Shown here piece after piece: positions 40,731 to 48,779 of a DNA stretch of 64,000 nucleotides (within the stretch, counting starts at the first letter, position 1; every line of letters begins with the position of its first letter). Origin of the DNA: Actinomycetes bacterium. Its GTDB lineage: Bacteria; Actinomycetota; Actinomycetes; Propionibacteriales; Propionibacteriaceae. Below the pieces are notes generated by a model. It did not search any database. It was given only the letters and a program-made list of their open reading frames with translations, and was not told the origin of the DNA. A program made the position numbers and the translations under genes. The stretch is taken from positions 53,256-117,255 of the forward strand of contig JAEVYS010000092.1 of the NCBI GenBank assembly GCA_023392635.1, in the 5' to 3' direction.

Positions 40731-41264
40731 TCAGAGCGTGAGCGGTCGGCCGGCCACCATCAGCACGACCCGGTCGCAGGCATCGCCCACACGCTGGTTG
40801 ATCCGTCCGAGGTGGTCGGCGAACAGTCGTCCGGAACGGTACTCAGAGACCAGCCCCCAGCCGACTTCGTTGGTGACCACCACGACGTCCTGGCTGTGGG
40901 CGGAAATCGCCGCAACCAGGGCCGACACCTCCGTCTCGAGGCGGGACGCCCAGTCGGGCGCGTCGGCGTCCCACGCGCCCCACGAGTCCATCAGCCGGGT
41001 GAGCCAGGTGCCGAGGCAGTCGATCAGGACCGGCCCGGTGGCCTCGGTGACGGCATCGGCGAGGTCGAGGGTCTCGACCGTCCGCCATGTCGGAGGACGA
41101 CGCAGGCGGTGCGCGGCCACCCGGGCGGCCCACTCCGCGTCCCTGGCCGGGTCGGCCGGATAGCCGGGGGTGATGTAGCTCACCTCGGCGTCGGTCGGCA
41201 GCAGGGTCTCGGCGAAGCGGGACTTGCCGCTGCGCACGCCACCGGTAACCAGGAGGTGAGCCAT
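40731..41264 (-). CDS. cobU: Bifunctional adenosylcobinamide kinase/guanylyltransferase CobU
   Basis: CobU (177 residues) phosphorylates adenosylcobinamide and transfers GMP to give adenosylcobinamide-GDP. The P-loop GGVRSGKSRFAE is at residues 8-19. The guanylylated histidine is in AAHRLRRPPTWRTVE near 50. NEVGWGLVSEYRSGRLFADHLGRINQ near 131-156 is another strict motif. Start ATG 41264 is preceded by AGGAGG. It lies 1.5 kb from cobS on the opposite strand and only 27 bp from the divergent glutaminase gene. Confidence 0.95.
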   Translation of the reverse strand: MAHLLVTGGVRSGKSRFAETLLPTDAEVSYITPGYPADPARDAEWAARVAAHRLRRPPTWRTVETLDLADAVTEATGPVLIDCLGTWLTRLMDSWGAWDADAPDWASRLETEVSALVAAISAHSQDVVVVTNEVGWGLVSEYRSGRLFADHLGRINQRVGDACDRVVLMVAGRPLTL

Positions 41265-41291
41265 GGGCCGAACCCTACTAACCTCACCCGG

Positions 41292-42269
41292 GTGAGTGAC
41301 CCCGACGCGTACGTGTCCACCGGGCGGCTGCCTCCGTCCCCCGAGGTGCGGCGCATTCTGGACGCCGTGCACGCAGAGGTGGCGGGCGTCACGGGAGGGG
41401 AGAACTCGCAGATCTATCCGGCGCTGGCCCAGGCCGATCCGTCCCGCTTCGGCCTGTGCGTTGCGGGCACCGACGGGCAGGTCCTCGAGGCCGGCGACGC
41501 TGACGTCGGCTTCGCGATGATGAGCGTCGCCAAGCCGTTCACCTTCGCCCTGGTCTGCGCGCACCTCGGGGCGCAACGGGCACGACGCGAACTCGGTGCG
41601 AACGCGACCGGGCAGGGGTTCAACGCCCTCGAGCCGGTGCTCGCCGCACCGGGTGGGCGGACCAACCCGATGGTGAACGCCGGCGCCATCGCCACCTGCA
41701 GCCGGCTGCCCGGTGGCGACCTCGACAGCCAGTGGGCCCACCTGCTCGACGGTCTCTCTGCCTTCGCCGGTCGGCGGCTGGCGCTGGACGACGAGCTCTA
41801 CGACAGCGTCAGCTCGACGAACTTCCGCAACCGCGAGATCACCGTCGCGCTCGCCCGCCGCGGGGCGCTCGCGGGCGATCCGGACGCCGCGCTGGAGCTC
41901 TACACCCGGCAGAGCAGCGTGCGGGTGAGCGCGCGCGACCTCGCGGTGATGGGTGCCACCCTGGCCGGCGGCGGCGTGAACCCGGTGACGCGGCTGCGGG
42001 TTGTGGACGCCGCCCTGTGCCAGCCCGTGCTGGCGGTGATGGCCACCTCGGGCATGTACGAGCGCTCCGGCGACTGGCTGTACGACGTGGGGCTGCCCGG
42101 CAAGTCCGGCATCGGCGGCGGCGTGCTCACGGTCTCGCCCGGAAAGGCCGGCCTGGGGACGTTCTCTCCGCCGCTGGACGAAGCCGGCAACAGCGTGCGC
42201 GGGGTGCTCGCCGCGACGCGCCTGGCGAACCTGCTCGGCCTGGGCCTGTTCACCTCCCGTCCCACCTGA
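41292..42269 (+). CDS. glsA: Glutaminase
   Basis: Glutaminase A (325 residues) hydrolyses glutamine to glutamate and ammonia using a beta-lactamase-like fold. The SxxK motif is SVAKPF near residue 78. NPMVNAGAIA near 122 carries the second catalytic element, and GMYERSGDWLYDVGLPGKSGIGGG near 255-278 is the C-terminal signature. Start is GTG 41292. The last two codons and the stop lie in the arm of a repeat hairpin at 42263-42301, so the gene ends inside a mobile-looking palindrome. Confidence 0.95.
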   Translation: MSDPDAYVSTGRLPPSPEVRRILDAVHAEVAGVTGGENSQIYPALAQADPSRFGLCVAGTDGQVLEAGDADVGFAMMSVAKPFTFALVCAHLGAQRARRELGANATGQGFNALEPVLAAPGGRTNPMVNAGAIATCSRLPGGDLDSQWAHLLDGLSAFAGRRLALDDELYDSVSSTNFRNREITVALARRGALAGDPDAALELYTRQSSVRVSARDLAVMGATLAGGGVNPVTRLRVVDAALCQPVLAVMATSGMYERSGDWLYDVGLPGKSGIGGGVLTVSPGKAGLGTFSPPLDEAGNSVRGVLAATRLANLLGLGLFTSRPT

Positions 42270-42301
42270 CGCATCGGGGACGGTTCCCGATGCGTCAGGT
42301 G
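42263..42301. repeat. Palindromic repeat with GACGGTT loop (copy 1 of 42.3-kb cluster)
   Basis: Perfect 16-bp arms, CACCTGACGCATCGGG (42263-42278) and its complement (42286-42301), flank the loop GACGGTT. The core GGGGACGGTTCC is the same as at 50783-50849. The glutaminase stop codon lies inside the left arm. It can serve as a terminator. Confidence 0.85.
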
Positions 42302-42310
42302 GCGCCGTCC

Positions 42311-42374
42311 CTGACGCGTGAGGAACCGTCCCCGATGCGTCACTGACGCGTGAGGAACCGTCCCGGATGCGTCA
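42311..42374. repeat. Tandem 32-bp direct repeats containing GGAACCGTCCC core
   Basis: Two adjacent 32-bp units (42311-42342 and 42343-42374) differ at one base. Each contains CGTGAGGAACCGTCCC and is an inverted-orientation relative of the palindrome at 42263. The second unit reaches into the phosphotransferase gene and supplies its stop codon. Confidence 0.85.
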
Positions 42375-43112
42375 GGCGAGGTGGCCGGCGGCGAGGCGGG
42401 CGGCGTCGGCGCGGTAGCCGGCCGCGTGGCGGTGCAGGTCGGGGTTGCCGAGGTCGACCGCGGCCCGGTCGCTGAAGTCGGCGAGATCGCGCAGCCGGTC
42501 GACGACGACGGGAAGGACGTCGGACGCGGCGAAGGTGCCGCCATACGCCCCGACGAGCCTCTCCAGCCTCGCCGCGCGCTCCGGGGCGTCGAAGGCGCCG
42601 GCGTCCAGGGCGCCGGTCAGCGGCACGAGGGTGTAGGCGAGGTAGGCCAGGTCCCAGATGCGTGGACCGGGCGAGCAGTAGTCGAAGTCGATGACGCCGG
42701 ACAGGCGCCCGCCGTCGAAGACGAGGTTGTAGACCGCGAAGTCGTTGTGGCACACGACCTCCGCGGGGTGCCGGACGGGGGAGCGCCAGCCGTCCCGCAG
42801 CGCGGCGAGCCCCACGGACGCGTCGTGCAGCCGCCTCAGCAACCGCGCCGCGTCGGGCAGCACCCCCTCGCCCCACACCCATTCCGGCATCGGGTACGCC
42901 GGCACCACCCCGGGCACGAAGCTCAGGCGCTCCCGGCCGTCGTCGGCGTAGCCGAGCGGACGCGGCACGCCGTCCACTCCTGCCGCAGCGCAGGCCTCGA
43001 GCAGCCGGTGGACGTTGGGCGTCCAGAAACCGGCGACGCGCAGCACCTCGTCACCTCGCCGGCTGACCGGGCCCATGTTGCCGCCGGCCAGGGGCTCCTC
43101 GGCAGGATCCAC
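42372..43112 (-). CDS. Aminoglycoside phosphotransferase-like kinase (APH family)
   Basis: This 246-residue APH-fold kinase starts at GTG 43112, chosen because LAGGNMG near residue 8 is the conserved family start. The catalytic loop is VVCHNDFAVYNLVF (near 122-135), with the H-x-D-x-x-x-x-N pattern, followed by the metal-binding GVIDFDYCSPGPRIWDLAY. APH-fold enzymes phosphorylate aminoglycosides, homoserine, choline or other small alcohols. The position behind an aminotransferase gene rather than in a resistance cassette argues for a metabolic role. Its stop codon lies in a repeat unit. Confidence 0.88.
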   Translation of the reverse strand: MDPAEEPLAGGNMGPVSRRGDEVLRVAGFWTPNVHRLLEACAAAGVDGVPRPLGYADDGRERLSFVPGVVPAYPMPEWVWGEGVLPDAARLLRRLHDASVGLAALRDGWRSPVRHPAEVVCHNDFAVYNLVFDGGRLSGVIDFDYCSPGPRIWDLAYLAYTLVPLTGALDAGAFDAPERAARLERLVGAYGGTFAASDVLPVVVDRLRDLADFSDRAAVDLGNPDLHRHAAGYRADAARLAAGHLA

Positions 43113-43117
43113 CGCGC

Positions 43118-44368
43118 TCAGGCCCGGGCTTCCCGGTACTCCGCCGTGGCCAGGCGGATGCAGGCGGCGGCCACCTGCATGGCGGTGCGCACCTCGGCCA
43201 CCGGCGGACGGGTCGGCGCGATCCGGATGTTGCGGTTGTCCGGGTCGACCCCGCGCGGGTAGGTGGCCCCGGCAGGGGTCAGGCTCACCCCGGCGCCGTT
43301 CGCCAGCTCGACCACCCGGGCCGCCACCGGCTCGGTCGTGAACAGCGAGCTGAAGTAGCCGCCCCGCGGTGTCGTCCAGGTGGCGAACTGCCCGTCGGTG
43401 CCCAGCTCGGCGCTGAGCACCTCGTCCACCGCTGCGAACTTCGGCGCGATCAGGGCCGCATGCGCACGCATGAGGCCGGCGATCCCGCCCGGGTAGGCGT
43501 CGAGGAAGCGGACGTGGCGCGCCTGCTCGAGCTTGTTCGGGCCGATGCTCTGCGCGCCCAGGTAACGCGACAGCCACGCCACGTTGGCGGTCGACGTGCC
43601 CACGAATCCCAGCCCGGCGCCGGCGAAGGTGACCTTGCTGGTGCTGCCGAAGGCGAACGCCCGGTCCGGGAACCCCGCCTCGGCACAGAGGCCGACGAAC
43701 TCGACGGTGGCGTCCGGCTCCCCGAGGTGGTGCGCCCGGTAGGCGTCGTCGGCGAAGATCGTGAAGTCGGGGGCCGCGGTCGGCATCGAGGCCAGGCGCC
43801 GGGCGGACGCGGGGCTGATCGTCTCACCGCCGGGGTTGGAGTACGTGGGCACGAAGAGCACGCCCTTCACGGCAGGGTCGGACGCGGCCAGCGCCGCGAT
43901 CGCCTCCACGTCCGGACCGTCGGCGCGCATCGGCACCGGCACCAGGTCGAAGCCCAGCGTCTCGAGCAGCAGGAAGTGCCGGTCGTAGCCGGGCACCGTC
44001 ACGATCATCTTCGGCTGCTCATGCACCCAGCCGCGCTGCGAACCGCGAACGCCGTGCAGCAGGGCGAAGCCCAGCACCAGGCCCTGCAGCTCGAGCGAGG
44101 AGTTGTTCCACACCACGACGTTGGCCGCATCGACCCCGAGGTAGCGGCCGAAGAGGGCTCTCGCGCTCGGCAGGCCGGCGACCCCGCCGGGATAGTTGCG
44201 CAGGTCGATGCCATCGAGGGAGACGTCGGAGGGGCCGAGGGCGGTGAACAGGGCACCGGAGAGGTCGAAGTCGGCGTCCGAGGGTTGCCCGCGCTGCATG
44301 TTCAGCGACAGGCCGCTGGCGACGAACGCGTCATAGGCGGCACGGGCGGCGGCGAGCTCGCCGGCCAT
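43118..44368 (-). CDS. Aminotransferase, subgroup Ic aspartate aminotransferase
   Basis: This 416-residue PLP enzyme has LNMQRGQPSDADFDLS near residue 22, NSSLELQGLVLGFA near 92, TYSNPGG near 176, DDAYRAHHLG near 206, and the PLP-lysine motif GSTSKVTFAGAGLGFVG near 240. These are landmarks of the Ic subgroup of aspartate aminotransferases (the Corynebacterium AspT type). It should interconvert aspartate/2-oxoglutarate and oxaloacetate/glutamate. It lies 2 bp after the ldh stop, so ldh, this gene and the phosphotransferase appear to form one operon. Confidence 0.9.
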   Translation of the reverse strand: MAGELAAARAAYDAFVASGLSLNMQRGQPSDADFDLSGALFTALGPSDVSLDGIDLRNYPGGVAGLPSARALFGRYLGVDAANVVVWNNSSLELQGLVLGFALLHGVRGSQRGWVHEQPKMIVTVPGYDRHFLLLETLGFDLVPVPMRADGPDVEAIAALAASDPAVKGVLFVPTYSNPGGETISPASARRLASMPTAAPDFTIFADDAYRAHHLGEPDATVEFVGLCAEAGFPDRAFAFGSTSKVTFAGAGLGFVGTSTANVAWLSRYLGAQSIGPNKLEQARHVRFLDAYPGGIAGLMRAHAALIAPKFAAVDEVLSAELGTDGQFATWTTPRGGYFSSLFTTEPVAARVVELANGAGVSLTPAGATYPRGVDPDNRNIRIAPTRPPVAEVRTAMQVAAACIRLATAEYREARA

Positions 44369-44370
44369 CG

Positions 44371-45348
44371 TCAGTAGCCGATCGCCGCGAGGGTGGAGCG
44401 GATCGCGGCCGCCGACCTGTTCAGCATGCCGATCTCGTGTGCGTCCATCGGGAACTCGAACGTCCGCTGGATTCCGGACGGGCCGACCAGGCTGGGCACC
44501 GACAGCGCCACCCCGGACACGCCGCGGTAGTCGGTGAGCACGCTGGACAGCGGCCAGATCTTGCGCTGGTCACCGAGGATCGCCTCCACCAGCCGGGCAC
44601 CGGCCAGGCCGATGGCGTAGTTGGTCGCACCCTTGCCCTCGATGATCGAGTAGGCGGCGTGGACGGTGTCGTGCGCGATCTGGGCCAGCGCCTCCTCGCT
44701 GAACACCCGCGCGCCGGAGGGGTCGGTCCAGTCGCGGATCGGGATCTGTGCGATCGAGGCGGACGACCAGATGGGGAACTCGGTGTCGCCGTGCTCGCCG
44801 AACATGGCCGCGTGCACGTTCGACAGTGCCACCCCGGCGCGCTGCGCGATCGCCCAGCGCAGGCGCGAGGTGTCCAGCAGCGTGCCGGTGGACAGGACCC
44901 GGTTGACCGGGAGTCCACTCACCTTGTGCGCGACGACGGTCAGCACGTCGCAGGGGTTCGTGACCAGGACGAGGACGGCGTTGGGCGCCTGCTCCAGCAG
45001 GTCGGGCACGAGCTTGGTCATGATGCCGGCGTTCACCCCGGCGAGGTCGAGCCGGGTCTGGCCCGGCTTCTGGCGTGCGCCGGCCGTGATGATGATGACC
45101 GAGGAGTCCTTCACCACCGAGATGTCGGAGCCGCCGGTGACCACCGACGTGGGCGTGAACTGGGTGCCGTGGGCGAGGTCGTGGACCTCAGCCTCCACCT
45201 TCTTGGTGTCGATGTCGTAGAGGGCGATCTGGCGGGCCGAACCACGGATCAGCGAGGCATAGGCGATGGAGGTGCCGACGGACCCGGCTCCCACGACGGT
45301 GAGCTTCGAGTTGGCGAGGTTCTGGCTTTCGACGGACGCAGCGGTCAT
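44371..45348 (-). CDS. ldh: L-lactate dehydrogenase
   Basis: This 325-residue NAD-dependent LDH/MDH-type enzyme has the Rossmann loop VVGAGSVGTSIAYA near 18, the active-site loop ARQKPGQTRLDL near 91, the catalytic Arg in LDTSRLRWAI near 158, and GEHGDTEF with catalytic His near 184. Gln in the KPGQTRL loop favours lactate over malate. It should reduce pyruvate to L-lactate, or the reverse. An aminotransferase follows in the operon. The TetR gene upstream is on the same strand but is 13 bp away and ends before ldh begins. Confidence 0.94.
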   Translation of the reverse strand: MTAASVESQNLANSKLTVVGAGSVGTSIAYASLIRGSARQIALYDIDTKKVEAEVHDLAHGTQFTPTSVVTGGSDISVVKDSSVIIITAGARQKPGQTRLDLAGVNAGIMTKLVPDLLEQAPNAVLVLVTNPCDVLTVVAHKVSGLPVNRVLSTGTLLDTSRLRWAIAQRAGVALSNVHAAMFGEHGDTEFPIWSSASIAQIPIRDWTDPSGARVFSEEALAQIAHDTVHAAYSIIEGKGATNYAIGLAGARLVEAILGDQRKIWPLSSVLTDYRGVSGVALSVPSLVGPSGIQRTFEFPMDAHEIGMLNRSAAAIRSTLAAIGY

Positions 45349-45361
45349 GGCGGAAGCCTAG

Positions 45362-46000
45362 CTAGGACGAGGCCGCCCCGGTCACCAGCGAGCGCAGCAG
45401 CGCCGTCAGCTGGACGTGGCGCGAGCGGTCGTCGGGTTCGAGGCCGTGCAGGAGGGCGTTGCTGCCGCTGTGGGTGTAGACGGCGTGCAGCAGGTCGATC
45501 GCCTGGTCGATCGGCACGAGCAGTTCCGCCCCCACCTGGTGGACCGCGTCGGTGAGCAGGCCGCCGACCCGTCCGCACATCCGGTCGTTGAGGGCGAGCA
45601 GCGGCCCGCGAAGGGACGGGTTGCGGATGGCGTAGAGCCGCAGCTCCATGTTGGCGACGAGGTCCTCGCTGCCGCGGGGCTGGGCGGCGAGGAACACGCT
45701 CAACGCCGACTCCACCAATTCTTCGATGTTGCGGGCGTCGAGCACCCGTCCCTGCAGGGCGGCGACCGCCTTCTCGGTGGCGGCGAGCTCGCGGGCGGCC
45801 TGGCGGTCGAGCACGGCCAGGCAGAGCTCGTCCTTGTCGGCGAAGTTGGAGTAGAACGCGCCGCGGGTGAACTCAGCCCGCTCGCAGATCTCCTCGACGC
45901 TGGCCCCGAGCACGCCCTTGGCTGCGAACAGAGCCACCGCGGCGTCCATGAGTCGCTCCCGGGTGTGGCTGCGGCGAGCAGTGACGGCGGTCTCGCTCAT
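45362..46000 (-). CDS. TetR/AcrR family transcriptional regulator
   Basis: This 212-residue TetR regulator has the HTH at residues about 12-58: RERLMDAAVALFAAKGVLGASVEEICERAEFTRGAFYSNFADKDEL. The AFYSNF recognition helix is typical of exporter regulators. The C-terminal half is a helical ligand domain. It is divergent from the MMPL-YhgE operon, with a 7-bp-arm palindrome in the 91-bp gap; it very probably represses both. Effector unknown. Confidence 0.93.
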   Translation of the reverse strand: MSETAVTARRSHTRERLMDAAVALFAAKGVLGASVEEICERAEFTRGAFYSNFADKDELCLAVLDRQAARELAATEKAVAALQGRVLDARNIEELVESALSVFLAAQPRGSEDLVANMELRLYAIRNPSLRGPLLALNDRMCGRVGGLLTDAVHQVGAELLVPIDQAIDLLHAVYTHSGSNALLHGLEPDDRSRHVQLTALLRSLVTGAASS

Positions 46001-46021
46001 CGCATCCCCTCCTCAGATTTG

Positions 46022-46037
46022 AATACAGGTCTGTATT
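46022..46037. promoter_or_regulatory. TetR operator palindrome
   Basis: AATACAG-GT-CTGTATT is a perfect 7-bp-arm palindrome, 21 bp from the tetR start and 54 bp from the MMPL gene. A second degenerate site, AATAC-N6-GTATC, follows at 46039-46054. The arrangement fits autorepression and repression of the exporter operon. Confidence 0.75.
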
Positions 46038-46091
46038 GAATACACTACCGTATCGAAACCTGAGTGCGGCACCCTCCGGAAGGCCACGCGT

Positions 46092-48779
46092 TTGTCCTCA
46101 TTCCTGTACCGCCTCGGTCGCGCCAGCTACCGGCTGCGCGGCCGCGTCGTGATTGCCTGGACGGTCCTGCTGGTGCTCTTCGGTGGCCTCGCGGTCACGA
46201 TCGGCGGCCAGTTCACCGACGTCTTCGAGGTGCCGAACGCGAGTTCGACCAAGGCCCTCAACAAGCTCAAGGTCACGTTCCCCGAGGCCGCGGACGCGAC
46301 GGCGACCGTCCTGATCACGGCGCCCCGGGGCGACCGGCTCGAGGACACGGCCGTCCGGAAGGCCGTGAAGGCCTGGGAGCAGCGCGTCGAGGAGTTGCCG
46401 TTCGTCAAGGGCATCATCGACCCCTACAACGAGCACGTGGACGGCCTCATCAGCAAGGACGGCGCGAGCGGCACGGCGAGCATCCGGGTGGAGGGCACCG
46501 CGTCCACCATGACCGACGCCCAGCGCGAGGAGCTCACGGCGGCGGCGAAGACGCTGGAGACCACGCTGCCCGGGGCGCGGGTGCTGGTCGGCGGAGAGGT
46601 CTTCTCCATCCACGTCCCCCACATCACCGTGATCGAGGCGCTCGGCCTGGGCGTCGCGATCATCGTCCTGGTGATGACGCTCGGCTCGGTGGTGGCCTCC
46701 ATGATGCCGGTGGGCACGGCCGTCGCCGGCGTGGGGATCGGCGTCCTCAGTGTCCAGATCGCGGCCGGCGTCATCTCGGTGAGCTCCACGACCCTCATGC
46801 TCGCGGTGATGCTCGGCCTCGCGGTGGGCATCGACTACGCGCTGTTCATCATCTCCCGCCACCGCGACCAGCTCGCCGCCGGCATGGAGGTCGAGGAGTC
46901 GGCGGCGCGCGCGGTGGGCACCGCCGGCTCGGCCGTCGTGTTCGCCGGCCTCACCGTCATCATCGCGCTCGTCGGGCTGAGCATCGCCGGGCTGCCCTTC
47001 CTCACCGTGATGGGCATCTTCGGCGCGCTGACCGTCGCCTTCGAGGTCGTGCTCGCCCTCACCCTGCTGCCGGCGTTCATGGGCTTCGCGGGCGAGCGGC
47101 TGCGTCCGAGGGCACGCGCACCGAAGAAGGACCGGCCCCCCCGCGCCGGTGGCGGTCTGGCCCGCGGATGGGTACGGCTGGTGACGGCCTGGCCGGTCGT
47201 CACGATCCTCGTCGTCCTGGTGGGGATGGGCGCCCTCGCCTACCCGGCCAGGAACCTGCAGATGGCCCTGCCGACGTCCGGTCACTCGCTGCCCGGCACC
47301 CAGGACCGGGAGACCTTCGACGCGATCACCGGGAAGTTCGGGGTAGGGAAGAACGGTCCGCTCATCCTGATCGTCGACATCGTCGAGCTCGACGACCCGG
47401 TCGAGGCGCTGGACGGGCTGAAGGCCGACATCGAGTCGATGCCGGGAGTCGAGATGGTGGCCGCGGCCACACCCAACGCCAACGTCGACACCGGCATGGT
47501 GCAGATCATCCCCACCACCGGCCCCGACGACCCCGCCACCGCAGCCCTCGTCGAGCGCCTCCGTGAGCACCACGACCAGTGGAAGCAGAAGTACGACGTC
47601 GAGACCGCCGTCACCGGGTTCACCGCCATCCAGATTGACGTGACCGCCCAGCTGGAGGCGGCCCTGCTGCCGTTCGGCATCTTCGTCGTCGGGCTGTCGC
47701 TGGTGCTGCTGACCATCGTGTTCCGGTCGATCTGGGTGCCGCTCAAGGCGGCTGCCGGCTACCTCCTCAGCGTGGCGGCGGCCTTCGGAGCCACCACGCT
47801 GGTGTTCAACCAGGGGTGGTTCGCCTCACTGATCAACCTGCCCGAGCCGGCTCCGGTGATCAGCTTCCTGCCCATCATCTTGATGGGAATCCTGTTCGGC
47901 CTGGCGATGGACTACGAGGTGTTCCTCGTGTCGCGGATGCGCGAGGAGTTCGTCCACGGCAACACCGAACGTTCCGTCGAGGACGGCTTCGTGCACTCCG
48001 CGCGCGTGGTGGTGGCCGCCGGCCTGATCATGTTCTCAGTGTTCGCGTTCTTCGTCCCCCACGGCGAGGGGGCGATCAAGCCGATCGCCTTCGGCCTCGC
48101 GGTCGGCGTGGCGCTGGATGCGTTCGTGGTGCGCATGACGCTGGTGCCGGCGGTGATGAAGCTGCTCGGCCGCCACGCGTGGTGGCTGCCGGCCTGGCTC
48201 GACCGGCGCCTGCCCTCCCTCGACATCGAGGGCGAGGCCCTCACCCGCCAGGTGCGCCTGGCCACCTGGCCGTCGCCCGACGACACCTCGGCGATCGTCG
48301 GCGAGGGCCTGGTCGCCCGGGTCGGTGACCGGACGCTGTTCTCCGGCCTGGACGTGAGTGTGCCGCCCGGCGGGGTGCTGGTGGTGGAGGGCGAGCACGC
48401 CCAGCGGCAGGCCCTCCTGCTGGCCCTGGCCGGACGCGTGAAGCTCAGCGGCGGCACGCTGAAGGTGCTGGGGCTCGTGCTGCCGGAGGAGTCGCCGGTC
48501 CTGCGCCGGCGCGCACTGATGCTGGGCCCGTCGGTGACCCATTTCGGGCGGGTGCTGAAGAACCGCGTGGGCGGCCTGGTGTGCGTGGACGACGCCGACG
48601 AACTCTCCGACACCCAGGACCGGTCCCTGCGGCGCGCACTCACCGCGTCCCCCTCGGGGGAGCCGACCACCTGGGTGCTCGGCGTCATGCCCGGCTCCGA
48701 TCTCGAGGCCCAGCTGCCGGTGCCCTACCAGGTGCTGAAGCTGGCGTCCCACCTCGCCCTGGAAGGAGCGACCCGATGA
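46092..48779 (+). CDS. MMPL family RND exporter fused to degenerate ABC-ATPase-like domain
   Basis: This 895-residue protein starts at TTG 46092 after GGAAGG. Residues 1-725 are a complete MMPL transporter: two halves with extracytoplasmic domains and sterol-sensing-like helices, with the paired motifs GLAVGIDYALFIISRHRDQ near 246 and FGLAMDYEVFLVSRMREE near 605, whose Asp-Tyr pairs carry protons. Residues about 735-895 look like an ABC nucleotide-binding domain (VGDRTLFSGLDVSVPPGG; LALAGRVKLSGGTLKVLG), but Walker A is replaced by GEHAQRQA and Walker B by VCVDDADEL. ATP hydrolysis is therefore unlikely. It overlaps the YhgE gene by ATGA and probably exports a lipid or drug. Confidence 0.85.
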   Translation: MSSFLYRLGRASYRLRGRVVIAWTVLLVLFGGLAVTIGGQFTDVFEVPNASSTKALNKLKVTFPEAADATATVLITAPRGDRLEDTAVRKAVKAWEQRVEELPFVKGIIDPYNEHVDGLISKDGASGTASIRVEGTASTMTDAQREELTAAAKTLETTLPGARVLVGGEVFSIHVPHITVIEALGLGVAIIVLVMTLGSVVASMMPVGTAVAGVGIGVLSVQIAAGVISVSSTTLMLAVMLGLAVGIDYALFIISRHRDQLAAGMEVEESAARAVGTAGSAVVFAGLTVIIALVGLSIAGLPFLTVMGIFGALTVAFEVVLALTLLPAFMGFAGERLRPRARAPKKDRPPRAGGGLARGWVRLVTAWPVVTILVVLVGMGALAYPARNLQMALPTSGHSLPGTQDRETFDAITGKFGVGKNGPLILIVDIVELDDPVEALDGLKADIESMPGVEMVAAATPNANVDTGMVQIIPTTGPDDPATAALVERLREHHDQWKQKYDVETAVTGFTAIQIDVTAQLEAALLPFGIFVVGLSLVLLTIVFRSIWVPLKAAAGYLLSVAAAFGATTLVFNQGWFASLINLPEPAPVISFLPIILMGILFGLAMDYEVFLVSRMREEFVHGNTERSVEDGFVHSARVVVAAGLIMFSVFAFFVPHGEGAIKPIAFGLAVGVALDAFVVRMTLVPAVMKLLGRHAWWLPAWLDRRLPSLDIEGEALTRQVRLATWPSPDDTSAIVGEGLVARVGDRTLFSGLDVSVPPGGVLVVEGEHAQRQALLLALAGRVKLSGGTLKVLGLVLPEESPVLRRRALMLGPSVTHFGRVLKNRVGGLVCVDDADELSDTQDRSLRRALTASPSGEPTTWVLGVMPGSDLEAQLPVPYQVLKLASHLALEGATR

